DNA of 7,772 nt from JBGTKH01 sp041744735 (GTDB lineage Bacteria; Planctomycetota; Planctomycetia; Pirellulales; Pirellulaceae). The notes beneath the pieces were generated by a model, which did not search any database, was not told the DNA's origin, and saw nothing but the letters and a program-made list of their open reading frames with translations. The position numbers and the translations under genes were made by a program. Shown here in pieces: positions 1 through 5,922 of this stretch (the first letter of the stretch is position 1; each line of letters starts with the position of its first letter). Where the stretch lies: the NCBI GenBank assembly GCA_041744735.1, contig JBGTKH010000396.1, positions 1 to 7,772 of the forward strand. The letters are read 5' to 3'.

Positions 1-491
1 GCTTGGAGGCTACCATTCTCGTGGAGCTGTGTATGATTCTGCTTGGCCTTGTACCAAAGTGACCATTTCAATGCTTCGCCAATCAGTTGTAGAAGTGAGA
101 TGACATTTCCGTCTGGTGTTGCGTTGATTTCATTACAAATCTTGCGGATCTTTGGGTCGGCAATTTTATTCACCACGACGGAGTCTATCCGACGACGAGG
201 AACGGACATGGTACCAGAGCGAAGATTGCCCAAAATTTCATCAATCTTGTACTTGATGTCCCTGTAGGCCAGTTCTCGCATGGAACGAGGCATTGCTGGA
301 TCTGATGCGGTGGTCTTCCAGTTATTAAGATTGTCCCATGCAGGTGCAAGTGGTGTATTGTGAACGGCGCCCCAAAATTGGAATTGCGCCAGTTTTCCGT
401 GAGCCGATGCGTCCGAGAAATCGTCTAGCGAGACGTCAGCGACCGTCTGTCGAATGGATTCGAAAAGGTCAATGTAAGCAGAGTTGTTCAT
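1..491 (-). CDS. Hypothetical protein in an integron-type cassette, 3' end outside window
   Basis: An open frame of 163 codons runs without a stop from ATG at 491 to the left edge, so the C-terminus is missing. The protein starts MNNSAYIDLFESIRQ and appears soluble and mostly helical, with no signal peptide or membrane segment. I do not recognise the family. A conserved-looking helical stretch, roughly residues 117-155 (RIDSVVVNKIADPKIRKICNEIN region followed by SLLQLIGEALKW), is the best handle for a search. The ATG lies 18 bases past the R' box of an attC-like site (504-581), a spacing typical of integron cassette genes, and a weak AGGCGG ribosome site sits 10 bases upstream. The sequence looks more AT-rich than the tad operon, which fits acquired DNA. 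The continuous frame and sensible codon use support a real gene; function is unknown. Confidence 0.72.
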   Translation of the reverse strand, partial: MNNSAYIDLFESIRQTVADVSLDDFSDASAHGKLAQFQFWGAVHNTPLAPAWDNLNNWKTTASDPAMPRSMRELAYRDIKYKIDEILGNLRSGTMSVPRRRIDSVVVNKIADPKIRKICNEINATPDGNVISLLQLIGEALKWSLWYKAKQNHTQLHENGSLQ

Positions 492-503
492 TTGAGATTG
501 ACC

Positions 504-581
504 GCCTAAAGTGTGAGCTCACCAGCGCGCGGAGGCGGGCGAAGCCCGCCGTAGCGCGTCGGGTGGAGCGAAGGGTTAGGC
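504..581 (-). other. attC-like integron recombination site (78 bp)
   Basis: Read on the minus strand, the site begins with the R'' core GCCTAAC (581-575) and ends with an R'-like TTTAGGC (510-504). Between them is an imperfect palindrome of attC architecture. A 7-bp terminal stem (534-540 with 544-550, loop GAA) is followed by a CGCGC/GCGCG stem (526-530 with 554-558). A GCTC/GAGC block (517-520 with 566-569) lies beside an unpaired G at 565, resembling an extrahelical base. The outer GCCTAA/TTAGGC pairs close the fold. Length is in the usual attC range. It lies between the stop of the FRG gene and the start of the next gene in the same orientation, exactly where an attC should be. The R' triplet is TTT instead of the conserved GTT, which may reduce activity. 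Confidence 0.8.
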
Positions 582-2103
582 CTGGAGCGGACGCATGAGG
601 TTATGGGTTTCCGAACGTCTCTAGTTGAAGAGGACTGAAGTAGTGCGCGTTGGACCGGAAGAGTATTACTTGCGACGGTACTACTTGCGTGACGAACGAA
701 GAAGCGAACGACCTAAAGACGAAGGCCCGGGAAGGTATCGGTACAACGTTCACGACATTCACGGCGTGCGCGGCCAAGTTGCGATGCTCAGGCTTCAGGA
801 GGTCAGAGAAATCGGGACGCAAGGCGTTCATGAGCGCGGACTCGTCCACGTATGCTACGGCAGCAGGTGCACCCCTCCGGCCAAACTCGACCTGAAGGGG
901 CTCTTTCCAGAGAACTCGAGCAACGTGCTCGTTCGGCCTGCTCCATCCTGCAGGTTCGGAGACGTGCAGCAGCGAGGTCCCGAGGATTGACATATTCGCC
1001 AATGCCAACGCGATCTCCTCGTCGGAATAAGGGAACGTGCGCACCCCATCCCAAAGCATCTGCGCCCGCTCCATGAAGCCCGTAAACTCAGGCGTCCCGG
1101 ACGACAAAGAGACGGCTTCACGCCGGGCGCGCTCACGCTCGCCCAGGAACTTCAGCACGCGCTCTCGAACCTCCTCCCCGACGTCGGCCGGCGCGCCGCG
1201 AAGATCGTCACAAATGTGGAGTCGCGTCGTACCGCTTCCCGGGCTCCATTTCTCAACGTGGTACGCCCCCCACTCCTTTGAAGCCTCGATCCACGAGTCG
1301 TGGGGTCCCGGATCGCCATCGACCAAGCAGGCCTGCATCATCTTTTCGGCCCCTGGCGCCACCGAAACGTAGAGGTCTCGATTCCCCATTAGTGCGTCGT
1401 GATTGGCAACCTCAAGTTCGTATCGGAAGTACTGGTCAATGAGGACCTCTAACCGGCTGCGACGGGCCGGAAACACGTCCTCGGCTGCGATCTCTTTGTA
1501 CGAGCCTCTCGGGAAAGTGATCCGGTCAAAGTCGTACCAGGATTCGAAATTGGGTGCCGACAAGAACAAGAAGACGCCAGCTTGGGCTTCTAGTCGCCAG
1601 AGGTTGGGTACGGTGATCCGTAGGACCTCGGGTAGGCGCATCTCCGGGAAGAAGGTCTGCTCACAGCAAGAGAGCAGATCCTCGGAATTGCAGCAAACAA
1701 GTACGGATGTGCCGCCCTCGCTCTCGTCCCGGGAACTCGCGAAGAAGCCGGCGACCCTCGGTTCGAGGGTGAAGTCACAGAACAGTGTCGGGAGTCCGTA
1801 GTGCTGCGCGATCGCGAACTTTTGGTCGACGATCGTGGGATCCTCCCGGTCGGCTAGCACGGCTAGCTCGGGCTGCTCCTCCAACCAGGAGAAGAAGAGC
1901 TTTAAGCGCTCGTGAGCTGCCGCCACCTCTTCCTCGTTCAGCCGTGCCAGCGTCGGCACGACCGGCCAATTCTCGCGCTGGCCGCGAAAGAGGTTGTATC
2001 GGCCTTCCTCACGGAAACGTTCGGCGAGCGCTACAGCCTCCTCAATGCTGTCCGCTGCATAGTTCTCCATATGCACTCCTCACCCGATGATCGTTCTGCC
2101 TAA
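510..2103 (-). mobile_element. Integron gene cassette carrying an FRG-domain gene
   Basis: The interval runs from the first T of GTTAGGC (minus strand, at 2103) to the last base of the attC R' triplet (510), about 1.59 kb. It contains one gene, a short leader of about 30 bases and a trailing attC-like site. This is the standard layout of an integron cassette. Boundaries follow from the known cleavage rule G|TTRRRY; they are inferred, since no empty site is available for comparison. No integrase gene is visible in the window. Confidence 0.7.
601..2070 (-). CDS. FRG-domain-containing protein
   Basis: The protein has 489 residues and appears cytoplasmic, with no signal peptide or membrane segment. 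The N-terminal third carries the hallmarks of the FRG domain (PF08867): FRGQ at residues 28-31, then AQHYGLPT at 88-95, then DFTLEPRVAGFFAS at 99-112. FRG domains have no established activity; many are encoded near defence or mobile genes. The remaining C-terminal part, about 350 residues, matches nothing I recognise. I chose ATG at 2070 because GAGGAG lies 5 bases upstream; a GTG two codons earlier (2076) would sit directly on that ribosome site. The gene is the sole cargo of an integron-type cassette: a core site lies about 27 bases upstream and an attC-like site just downstream. A defence role is an inference from domain and context only. Confidence 0.88.
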   Translation of the reverse strand: MENYAADSIEEAVALAERFREEGRYNLFRGQRENWPVVPTLARLNEEEVAAAHERLKLFFSWLEEQPELAVLADREDPTIVDQKFAIAQHYGLPTLFCDFTLEPRVAGFFASSRDESEGGTSVLVCCNSEDLLSCCEQTFFPEMRLPEVLRITVPNLWRLEAQAGVFLFLSAPNFESWYDFDRITFPRGSYKEIAAEDVFPARRSRLEVLIDQYFRYELEVANHDALMGNRDLYVSVAPGAEKMMQACLVDGDPGPHDSWIEASKEWGAYHVEKWSPGSGTTRLHICDDLRGAPADVGEEVRERVLKFLGERERARREAVSLSSGTPEFTGFMERAQMLWDGVRTFPYSDEEIALALANMSILGTSLLHVSEPAGWSRPNEHVARVLWKEPLQVEFGRRGAPAAVAYVDESALMNALRPDFSDLLKPEHRNLAAHAVNVVNVVPIPSRAFVFRSFASSFVTQVVPSQVILFRSNAHYFSPLQLETFGNP

Positions 2104-2104
2104 C
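2098..2104 (-). other. Simple integron core site GTTAGGC (cassette left end)
   Basis: The minus strand reads GTTAGGC here, a perfect GTTRRRY core at the 5' end of the FRG cassette. On the far side (above 2104) I found no matching R'' box within 240 bases and no attC fold, so this is not the end of another ordinary attC. It could be an attI-type site whose integrase has been lost, or a secondary chromosomal site into which the cassette inserted. A AATAAT hexamer (2106-2111, minus strand) beside it resembles a -10 element, but no convincing -35 accompanies it. Confidence 0.55.
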
Positions 2105-2138
2105 AATTATTACGCCGACCCGCGTATCTGGGCCGACG

Positions 2139-2342
2139 GCGACCAGGATAGGCGGCCAAATCTTGGCGGCGTATCCGTCAGTCGGACGGCCCTCATTTTG
2201 GCACTTCAGGGCGGAAAAGCAAGGGTCTTCGGGCAACATCTTCCAATCGCAATCCGACACTAAGCCGACCACCGTCGGTCGGCCTAGTATCGGCAAGTGG
2301 CGGCACGATACGCCGCCGCACCGGTCGGCCTATCCTGGTCGC
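2139..2342. repeat. Nested imperfect palindrome, about 204 bp
   Basis: Two perfect inverted pairs are nested around a common centre. The outer pair is 15 bp (2139-2153 GCGACCAGGATAGGC with 2328-2342). The inner pair is 11 bp (2165-2175 GGCGGCGTATC with 2307-2317). Within the right half lies a further hairpin (2254-2293), and a GGCGGC/GCCGCC stem (2299-2304 with 2312-2317) competes with the inner pair. The motif GCCGACC or its complement recurs several times. The element could be a miniature mobile element, a structured RNA or DNA, or a decayed repeat cluster. Confidence 0.55.
2254..2293 (-). repeat. 17-bp hairpin, fully paired as minus-strand RNA
   Basis: The arms 2254-2270 and 2277-2293 are inverted copies with two mismatches around a 6-base loop. 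As minus-strand RNA both mismatches become G-U pairs, so all 17 positions can pair; as plus-strand RNA they are A-C clashes. This favours a minus-strand transcript if it acts as RNA. There is no following U-run, so it is not a standard terminator. Confidence 0.5.
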
Positions 2343-2367
2343 GCGAGCCGTTGGCGGCGAGGACCAG

Positions 2368-2471
2368 GTAGGGTGGGTCTAGTCTTCGACGACCCACCGA
2401 AATCCCGCAAAGCTGCGGCGCGCCTCGCATGTCCAACGAAGGTCGGTCGTCGAAGACTAGACCCACCCTAC
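2368..2471. repeat. REPIN-like inverted pair of short palindromes
   Basis: Two perfectly complementary 27-bp arms (2368-2394 and 2445-2471) flank a 50-base spacer. Each arm region is itself palindromic. On the left GGTGGGTC (2372-2379) pairs with GACCCACC (2391-2398), with GTC-TTC-GAC inside. The right arm repeats the plan with one mismatch. The spacer has its own small hairpin (CCGCA/TGCGG, 2405-2418). Two inverted REP units around a spacer is the definition of a REPIN, a type of element mobilised by RAYT transposases. It begins about 11 bases past the stop of the last tad gene, so it may also stop or stabilise that transcript. No transposase is in the window. Confidence 0.65.
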
Positions 2472-2482
2472 GAAGATCTTGA

Positions 2483-2914
2483 CTACGGCACACTGACGGT
2501 TTGGAATTGCTCGCGGGCCAGCGTCAGGGAGCTGGTCAGTGTCTGGTCGCGGAAGAACATGGGGGTGACCCAAAAGTTGCGGTTTAGGGCGACCTGAACC
2601 GTCACGGTGACTTGTGGCGTGTCGGCGGTGATGGCCGTCGGTTGGACTTGTACCTGGGCATCGCGGATATAAACGGCGTTCAACGTGTTCAGGGCGGATT
2701 GGCGAACATCCTCGGCGGTGGCACCGGGGACGATGCCGCGGCGGGCACCTTCGTAGGCGGCGGTCTCCATCGTGTTGCGGGCCGCATTCACACGCGAGAC
2801 TTCCACCGCAACGAAGATCATGAAGAACAGCAGCGGCGCCGTCATCGCAAACTCGACGGCCGTGGCTCCTTTGCGTAAACGGCTTCGGCGGTTGTGTGGG
2901 CGGTGCGAGTTCAC
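2483..2914 (-). CDS. tadE: TadE-like pseudopilin (second copy, end of operon)
   Basis: A 143-residue protein of the TadE family (PF07811), a minor pseudopilin of Flp/Tad pilus assembly. A short basic leader ends in RKG, and G16 is followed by ATAVE with Glu at +5 (E21). This is the prepilin-peptidase-type G|xxxxE pattern, leading into a hydrophobic segment (about 17-40). The motif TAAYEGARRG near residue 52 is typical of TadE. The C-terminal part is a short extracytoplasmic beta-rich region. The start is GTG at 2914, with a weak AGAGG about 11 bases upstream. It follows the TadG-like gene by 31 bases and is the last gene before a REPIN-like repeat. Confidence 0.88.
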   Translation of the reverse strand: MNSHRPHNRRSRLRKGATAVEFAMTAPLLFFMIFVAVEVSRVNAARNTMETAAYEGARRGIVPGATAEDVRQSALNTLNAVYIRDAQVQVQPTAITADTPQVTVTVQVALNRNFWVTPMFFRDQTLTSSLTLAREQFQTVSVP

Positions 2915-2945
2915 GATACGAGTCGCCTCTGATCAAGGGCTGCAA

Positions 2946-4115
2946 TTACTGCGTGAAAATGACCGGCAGGGTAAGCGCGATTTCGCGAAAGATGTTCCGC
3001 AGCGATTCCGCGTCGGGAGCATGATAATGCTTGCCGCCGGTCGCGGCCGCCACGTCGCGCATGTCATTTTGGTTGGCGCCGGCGCCGAAGGTAATCGTGT
3101 GAATCACAATATCCTGATTCGCCGCATCGTTAGCGGCCTCGATTGTCGGCCGTCCTTGATTCGCGTTGCCGTCGGTCAGCAGCACCATCGTCTTCGCGGC
3201 AAACGGCCGTGCTCGGTTTGGTTCGGTCAACACGATCACCCCGTTGTCGATGCCGGCCGAAATGTTTGTGGAGCCGTTAAACACTCGATTCGAGATAGTT
3301 TGCACGGCGTTGTTGACCAGCACTTGGTTGACCGTCAAACGCTGGTCGATGTCCGATTTGTTGTTCGACACCAGGCACCACGTGCCGGCGCTGGAATACG
3401 ACACGAGCCCCACCTGTTCGATCTCCGGCGTCGTGGCCAGCGTGTCGGTAAACGTGGTAACGGCCGAAGCCAACGCGGCCCAGCGGCTGTCGGGCGATAC
3501 GGGCTTTTGACAGAATCGCGGGTCGCTGGTCGACATGTTTTCCGCGGTGGACGACAGTCTGAGTTTCATCGAGCTGGAACGATCCACCACCAGGCACACG
3601 TCGCGGTCCAGCCGCACGGTGGTCGCGACCTGCGTGGGCTCGAATTCGTACACGCCGATCAGTTTCGCAAACAACAACGGCACGCTGCCCGATGGCGACT
3701 CCTCCGTGCGCCGGCCGCTGACGCGAATGCTGTTCACCGGCGTGCCGTTTGGCGTAAACTGCCACAGGCCGCTTTGGGTTGACTGCGAATTGCCGAACTC
3801 GATGTCGCTGTCGGCCAGCAGCAGCGGTTTGCCGGCCACGACATTCACCGCCGCCAAGTCTTTCGCCGCTTGACGAGCTTGTGCCGTGTCTTGAGTCCGC
3901 GAGAGTGCTTCACCTGCGGCACGCGCTGCCGCGTCCGTTGACGTCCGTAACTGAGTGCGCGTCATTTGCATGTAAGCCACGTCAACCGAAAACGCCACCG
4001 CCACGATAAAGATGATCAGGGTCACCGCGATCAACACGACCATCGCGCCGCGGCGATTTGCGGCGCGCGCCGGCGAACGACGAGCAGACCAAGACCTCAG
4101 ATGGCTTTCAGTCAT
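2946..4115 (-). CDS. tadG: TadG-like protein with von Willebrand factor A domain
   Basis: A 389-residue protein with a Tad-like N-terminus (PF13400 type). A basic leader with RRG at 21-23 is followed by one membrane segment (about 25-45) and a TRTQLRTSTDAAARAAGEA helix, the usual TadG signature. A von Willebrand A domain follows. Its metal site is complete: DRSSS gives D178, S180 and S182, T283 lies in GSTNIS, and D315 in LLTDG. The protein should be anchored in the membrane with the VWA domain outside, binding partners through a divalent metal. Unlike the TadE-like neighbours it lacks Glu at +5 after the glycine (Leu instead), so prepilin-peptidase processing is unlikely. ATG at 4115 has GAGG 5 bases upstream. 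The gene lies 13 bases after one tadE and 31 before another. Confidence 0.92.
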   Translation of the reverse strand: MTESHLRSWSARRSPARAANRRGAMVVLIAVTLIIFIVAVAFSVDVAYMQMTRTQLRTSTDAAARAAGEALSRTQDTAQARQAAKDLAAVNVVAGKPLLLADSDIEFGNSQSTQSGLWQFTPNGTPVNSIRVSGRRTEESPSGSVPLLFAKLIGVYEFEPTQVATTVRLDRDVCLVVDRSSSMKLRLSSTAENMSTSDPRFCQKPVSPDSRWAALASAVTTFTDTLATTPEIEQVGLVSYSSAGTWCLVSNNKSDIDQRLTVNQVLVNNAVQTISNRVFNGSTNISAGIDNGVIVLTEPNRARPFAAKTMVLLTDGNANQGRPTIEAANDAANQDIVIHTITFGAGANQNDMRDVAAATGGKHYHAPDAESLRNIFREIALTLPVIFTQ

Positions 4116-4128
4116 CGAACCCTCGTCG

Positions 4129-4539
4129 TTATTCTTTCACCATGATGCATCGCGCGTGGATCGTCCGCTGTCCGTACAGCCACGGCGGGGAAATCGAGTT
4201 CGCGTTGCAGGGTGCCGAGACGGAAACTGTGATACGCTGGCCGCGCGGCACCACCGCTACATTCTCGGGCTCGGTTTGCACGGTAGCCTGTTGGATACGC
4301 CGGACGGACAATAGGTAGTTGCTTTTCGACGACACGGCCGAGTTGGTCGCGTCTTTGTGAACTGCCACACGAGCACCTTCGTATGCCGACACGTGCAGCG
4401 CGTGGTCCAAGAAAATCATGTTGCAGCATTCGATCGCGCCGAACACCAGCAGCATGATCGTCGGCAAACACACCGCCAGTTCCGCCACGGCGGCCCCGCG
4501 GCGGCGCACCGCTCGGCTTCTACGAGACAGCCACTTCAT
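4129..4539 (-). CDS. tadE: TadE-like pseudopilin (first copy)
   Basis: A 136-residue TadE-like protein. Basic leader MKWLSRRSRAVRRRG, then G15|AAVAE with Glu at +5 (E20), then a hydrophobic segment (about 16-38). This matches prepilin-peptidase-type processing. SAYEGARVAVHKDA follows, like the equivalent helix in the other TadE copy. I chose ATG at 4539 because GGGG lies 6 bases upstream; an in-frame ATG at 4545 would overlap that ribosome site. The start overlaps the 3' end of the preceding gene (stop at 4520) by 20 bases, suggesting translational coupling, and its stop is 13 bases before tadG. Two cysteines (C38, C39) lie in the membrane segment and two more (about 107 and 131) in the extracytoplasmic part. 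Confidence 0.87.
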   Translation of the reverse strand: MKWLSRRSRAVRRRGAAVAELAVCLPTIMLLVFGAIECCNMIFLDHALHVSAYEGARVAVHKDATNSAVSSKSNYLLSVRRIQQATVQTEPENVAVVPRGQRITVSVSAPCNANSISPPWLYGQRTIHARCIMVKE

Positions 4540-5023
4540 GAGCATCCCCTACGCACTGCCACGAATTGTCTGCTGCGTCGTCATCCGGGCATGCTCGCCC
4601 CGCCGCTTTGTCCGCATCGTTTTGAAAACGGCCGAGCACCGTGTTGAAATCCGCCGCCATCTCCTGCCAAAAATCCTGCTTGCGGAAGTGCACAGGTTCG
4701 ACACGCTCGCCGCTGGCCAACCGATGCAGAGCCCCGCGCAAACGAAACATTGGCCCGGCAATTCGATGGCCCAGCTTCATCGTGTCGTAAACAACCACCG
4801 GCATCAGCGCCAGCAGCACCACGAACGCCGGTGCGTAGCGAGCCCACATCCGCTCCAGATGTTCCGCATACGATCCGCTCGGTTCGCCAAACAGAACCTG
4901 CAGGCAGAACAACAGTACCAGCGTGCCCGCCAGAAACAGCGTCCAATGCAGCGCCGTGTGCAGGATCATCGCCCGCTGCACGCGCGAATTGACCAGAATC
5001 TTCTGTCGCTTGTTTGTCGCCAC
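4520..5023 (-). CDS. Two-TM membrane protein with HAMP-like domain
   Basis: A 167-residue protein with two hydrophobic segments (about 17-45 and 64-82) separated by a short extracytoplasmic loop. A cytoplasmic HAMP-like region follows (about 83-133: GHRIAGPMFRLRGALHRLASGE, then FRKQDFWQEMAADFN). Such small HAMP-like proteins resemble receptor input modules without a kinase or methyl-accepting output domain. Here the protein ends in a short acidic tail. The start is GTG at 5023 with GAGG about 9 bases upstream. It is the first gene of the tad cluster and overlaps the following tadE by 20 bases, so it is probably made with it and may transmit an envelope signal or help to assemble the complex. 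HAMP assignment is by pattern only; function is not established. Confidence 0.8.
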   Translation of the reverse strand: MATNKRQKILVNSRVQRAMILHTALHWTLFLAGTLVLLFCLQVLFGEPSGSYAEHLERMWARYAPAFVVLLALMPVVVYDTMKLGHRIAGPMFRLRGALHRLASGERVEPVHFRKQDFWQEMAADFNTVLGRFQNDADKAAGRACPDDDAADNSWQCVGDAHEVAVS

Positions 5024-5049
5024 GGCCGTGAGCCTCGCTTTTAAAAATT

Positions 5050-5174
5050 TTTTGATGTTGCGCTAGCAGCAATTTGTAGCCGAATTCGCCAGAATTTGGT
5101 CTTGGAGATCAACTCACGACCGTCCAAATTCTGGCGAATTCGGCTACCATCCGTCCAATGGCGCAACATCAAAA
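5050..5174. repeat. Two-tier inverted repeat (MITE- or REPIN-like)
   Basis: An inner pair of perfect 24-bp arms (5076-5099 and 5124-5147, starting GTAGCCGAATTCGCC) encloses a 24-base spacer. An outer perfect 14-bp pair (5050-5063, TTTTGATGTTGCGC, with 5161-5174) encloses these, and T-rich/A-rich flanks extend the symmetry. Each inner arm is itself an imperfect palindrome: CCGAATTC, GCCA, GAATTTGG with one mismatch. The element sits 26 bases upstream of the first tad gene start, so it must contain or displace part of the promoter region. No coding capacity. Confidence 0.7.
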
Positions 5175-5275
5175 CTTAAAAACACGGATAGCAGGTCGCG
5201 CATTGCAAAATGGCGCGCACCGCGACTGTACTTTCCAAGCCTAGCTTACATAGGGGGAGATGCCGGATACCGAGC

Positions 5276-5299
5276 AAAAAGTCAGCCGAAATTCCGGCT
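5276..5299 (-). terminator. Probable rho-independent terminator
   Basis: On the minus strand AGCCG (5299-5295) pairs with CGGCT (5288-5284), extendable by one G-U pair to leave an AATT loop. CTTTTT follows at once (T-run opposite 5276-5280). It lies about 90 bases past the stop of the Cys-rich exported gene and would end the two-gene transcript. Confidence 0.45.
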
Positions 5300-5390
5300 C
5301 GAAGCGCCAGGCGGTGCGGGTTTTATCATAGCCTGGCGAACCAACGCCCGACTAATCCGCGGACAGCAGCCAACAAGAAACGGAGCCATT

Positions 5391-5909
5391 TTACTTCGCC
5401 CCGTCTACCTTCCGCTCGCGCAGCTCGATCGGGCCTTGGCAGCAGTCGCAGGGTTTTAGTTCGAACATGGCGATCGCACAGATGTCGCACCAGTAGTCCA
5501 GTTCGAACTTGCCGTCCTTCTTCTGCGCATAGACGCGGATGACTTGGATCATCGGTGACTTGTCGTACTGGCGGACATAAAGTTCCACGTCGATGCCGCG
5601 CAGCCGCTTGTCGATGCGAAACGAACGGCCGCGAATGTCTTCCACGATCGGGTAAAGCGCGCCATCGGCGGATTCCAACGCCAGCATGCGATCCTTGGCC
5701 TCTGGCACCGACTGCACGCCGAACCGCCGCTCGAGTGCCTCGGCCAGATAAACCACTTTGCCGCGCACGGAAAGCGTCGTGTAGTTTAACGGTTCGTCGC
5801 TCGCTGGTTGTTCTTCGGCGGCTGCGAGGCCCGCGACAATTAGCAATACGGATACGACCGTCAATGTCATCCGTGCGCGAGGCCGATGATTGTTGCAATA
5901 GTCAAACAT
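5391..5909 (-). CDS. Exported Cys-rich protein of unknown function
   Basis: A 172-residue protein with a basic N-terminus (HRPRAR), a hydrophobic segment (about 14-29) and an AAA-EE junction near residue 31, consistent with a signal peptide. The mature part contains a short domain of unknown type and a C-terminal cluster of five cysteines: CDIC (C141, C144) and CDCC (C154, C156, C157). This suggests metal binding or disulfides. I do not recognise the family. I chose ATG at 5909 because a GGAGTAGGA ribosome site lies about 11 bases upstream, overlapping the stop of the preceding gene (13 bases apart). The alternative ATG at 5870 has no ribosome site, and an upstream start at 5981 would overlap the neighbour. 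It is probably co-translated with the exported protein upstream. Confidence 0.75.
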   Translation of the reverse strand: MFDYCNNHRPRARMTLTVVSVLLIVAGLAAAEEQPASDEPLNYTTLSVRGKVVYLAEALERRFGVQSVPEAKDRMLALESADGALYPIVEDIRGRSFRIDKRLRGIDVELYVRQYDKSPMIQVIRVYAQKKDGKFELDYWCDICAIAMFELKPCDCCQGPIELRERKVDGAK

Positions 5910-5922
5910 GATCGGCCAATTC

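Larger units (their letters stand above)
2105..2482. other. Gene-free region rich in inverted repeats
   Basis: No credible gene lies here. Open frames on both strands pass through inverted repeats and give the same peptide fragments (VGRRRLDPPY) on opposite strands, which shows they are artefacts of the palindromes. The stretch holds a nested imperfect palindrome (2139-2342), a strong hairpin (2254-2293) and a REPIN-like pair (2368-2471). It separates the cassette region from the tad operon. Confidence 0.7.
5024..5390. other. Intergenic region with inverted-repeat element and terminator
   Basis: No credible gene. From left to right it contains the two-tier inverted repeat 5050-5174, then the terminator-like hairpin at 5276-5299. 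A further 8-bp inverted pair, CGCCAGGC (5305-5312) with its complement at 5331-5338, lies downstream of the Cys-rich exported gene. A promoter for the tad cluster should lie here, but I could not identify a convincing one. Confidence 0.6.

Noticed and set aside
43..598. Plus-strand frames at 43-267 and 338-598
   Set aside because: They overlap a continuous minus-strand frame with cassette-type start and the attC-like palindrome; no family features.
625..1801. Several plus-strand open frames opposite the FRG gene
   Set aside because: Composition is typical of antisense frames in GC-rich DNA; the minus-strand frame is continuous for 489 codons and has a recognisable domain.
2368..2471. Insertion sequence
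   Set aside because: Arms are too close together to enclose a transposase; at most a non-autonomous element.
2105..2482. CRISPR array
   Set aside because: The repeats are inverted and irregularly spaced, not direct repeats with regular spacers.
2163..2597. Plus-strand open frame of 144 codons (and its partner 2284-2493 on the minus strand)
   Set aside because: Both run through inverted repeats and give the same arginine-rich fragments on opposite strands, which is expected from palindromes; neither resembles a protein family.
2772..3782. Long plus-strand frame of 336 codons opposite tadG
   Set aside because: Arg/His/Gly-rich low-quality protein antisense to a gene with a full VWA metal site.
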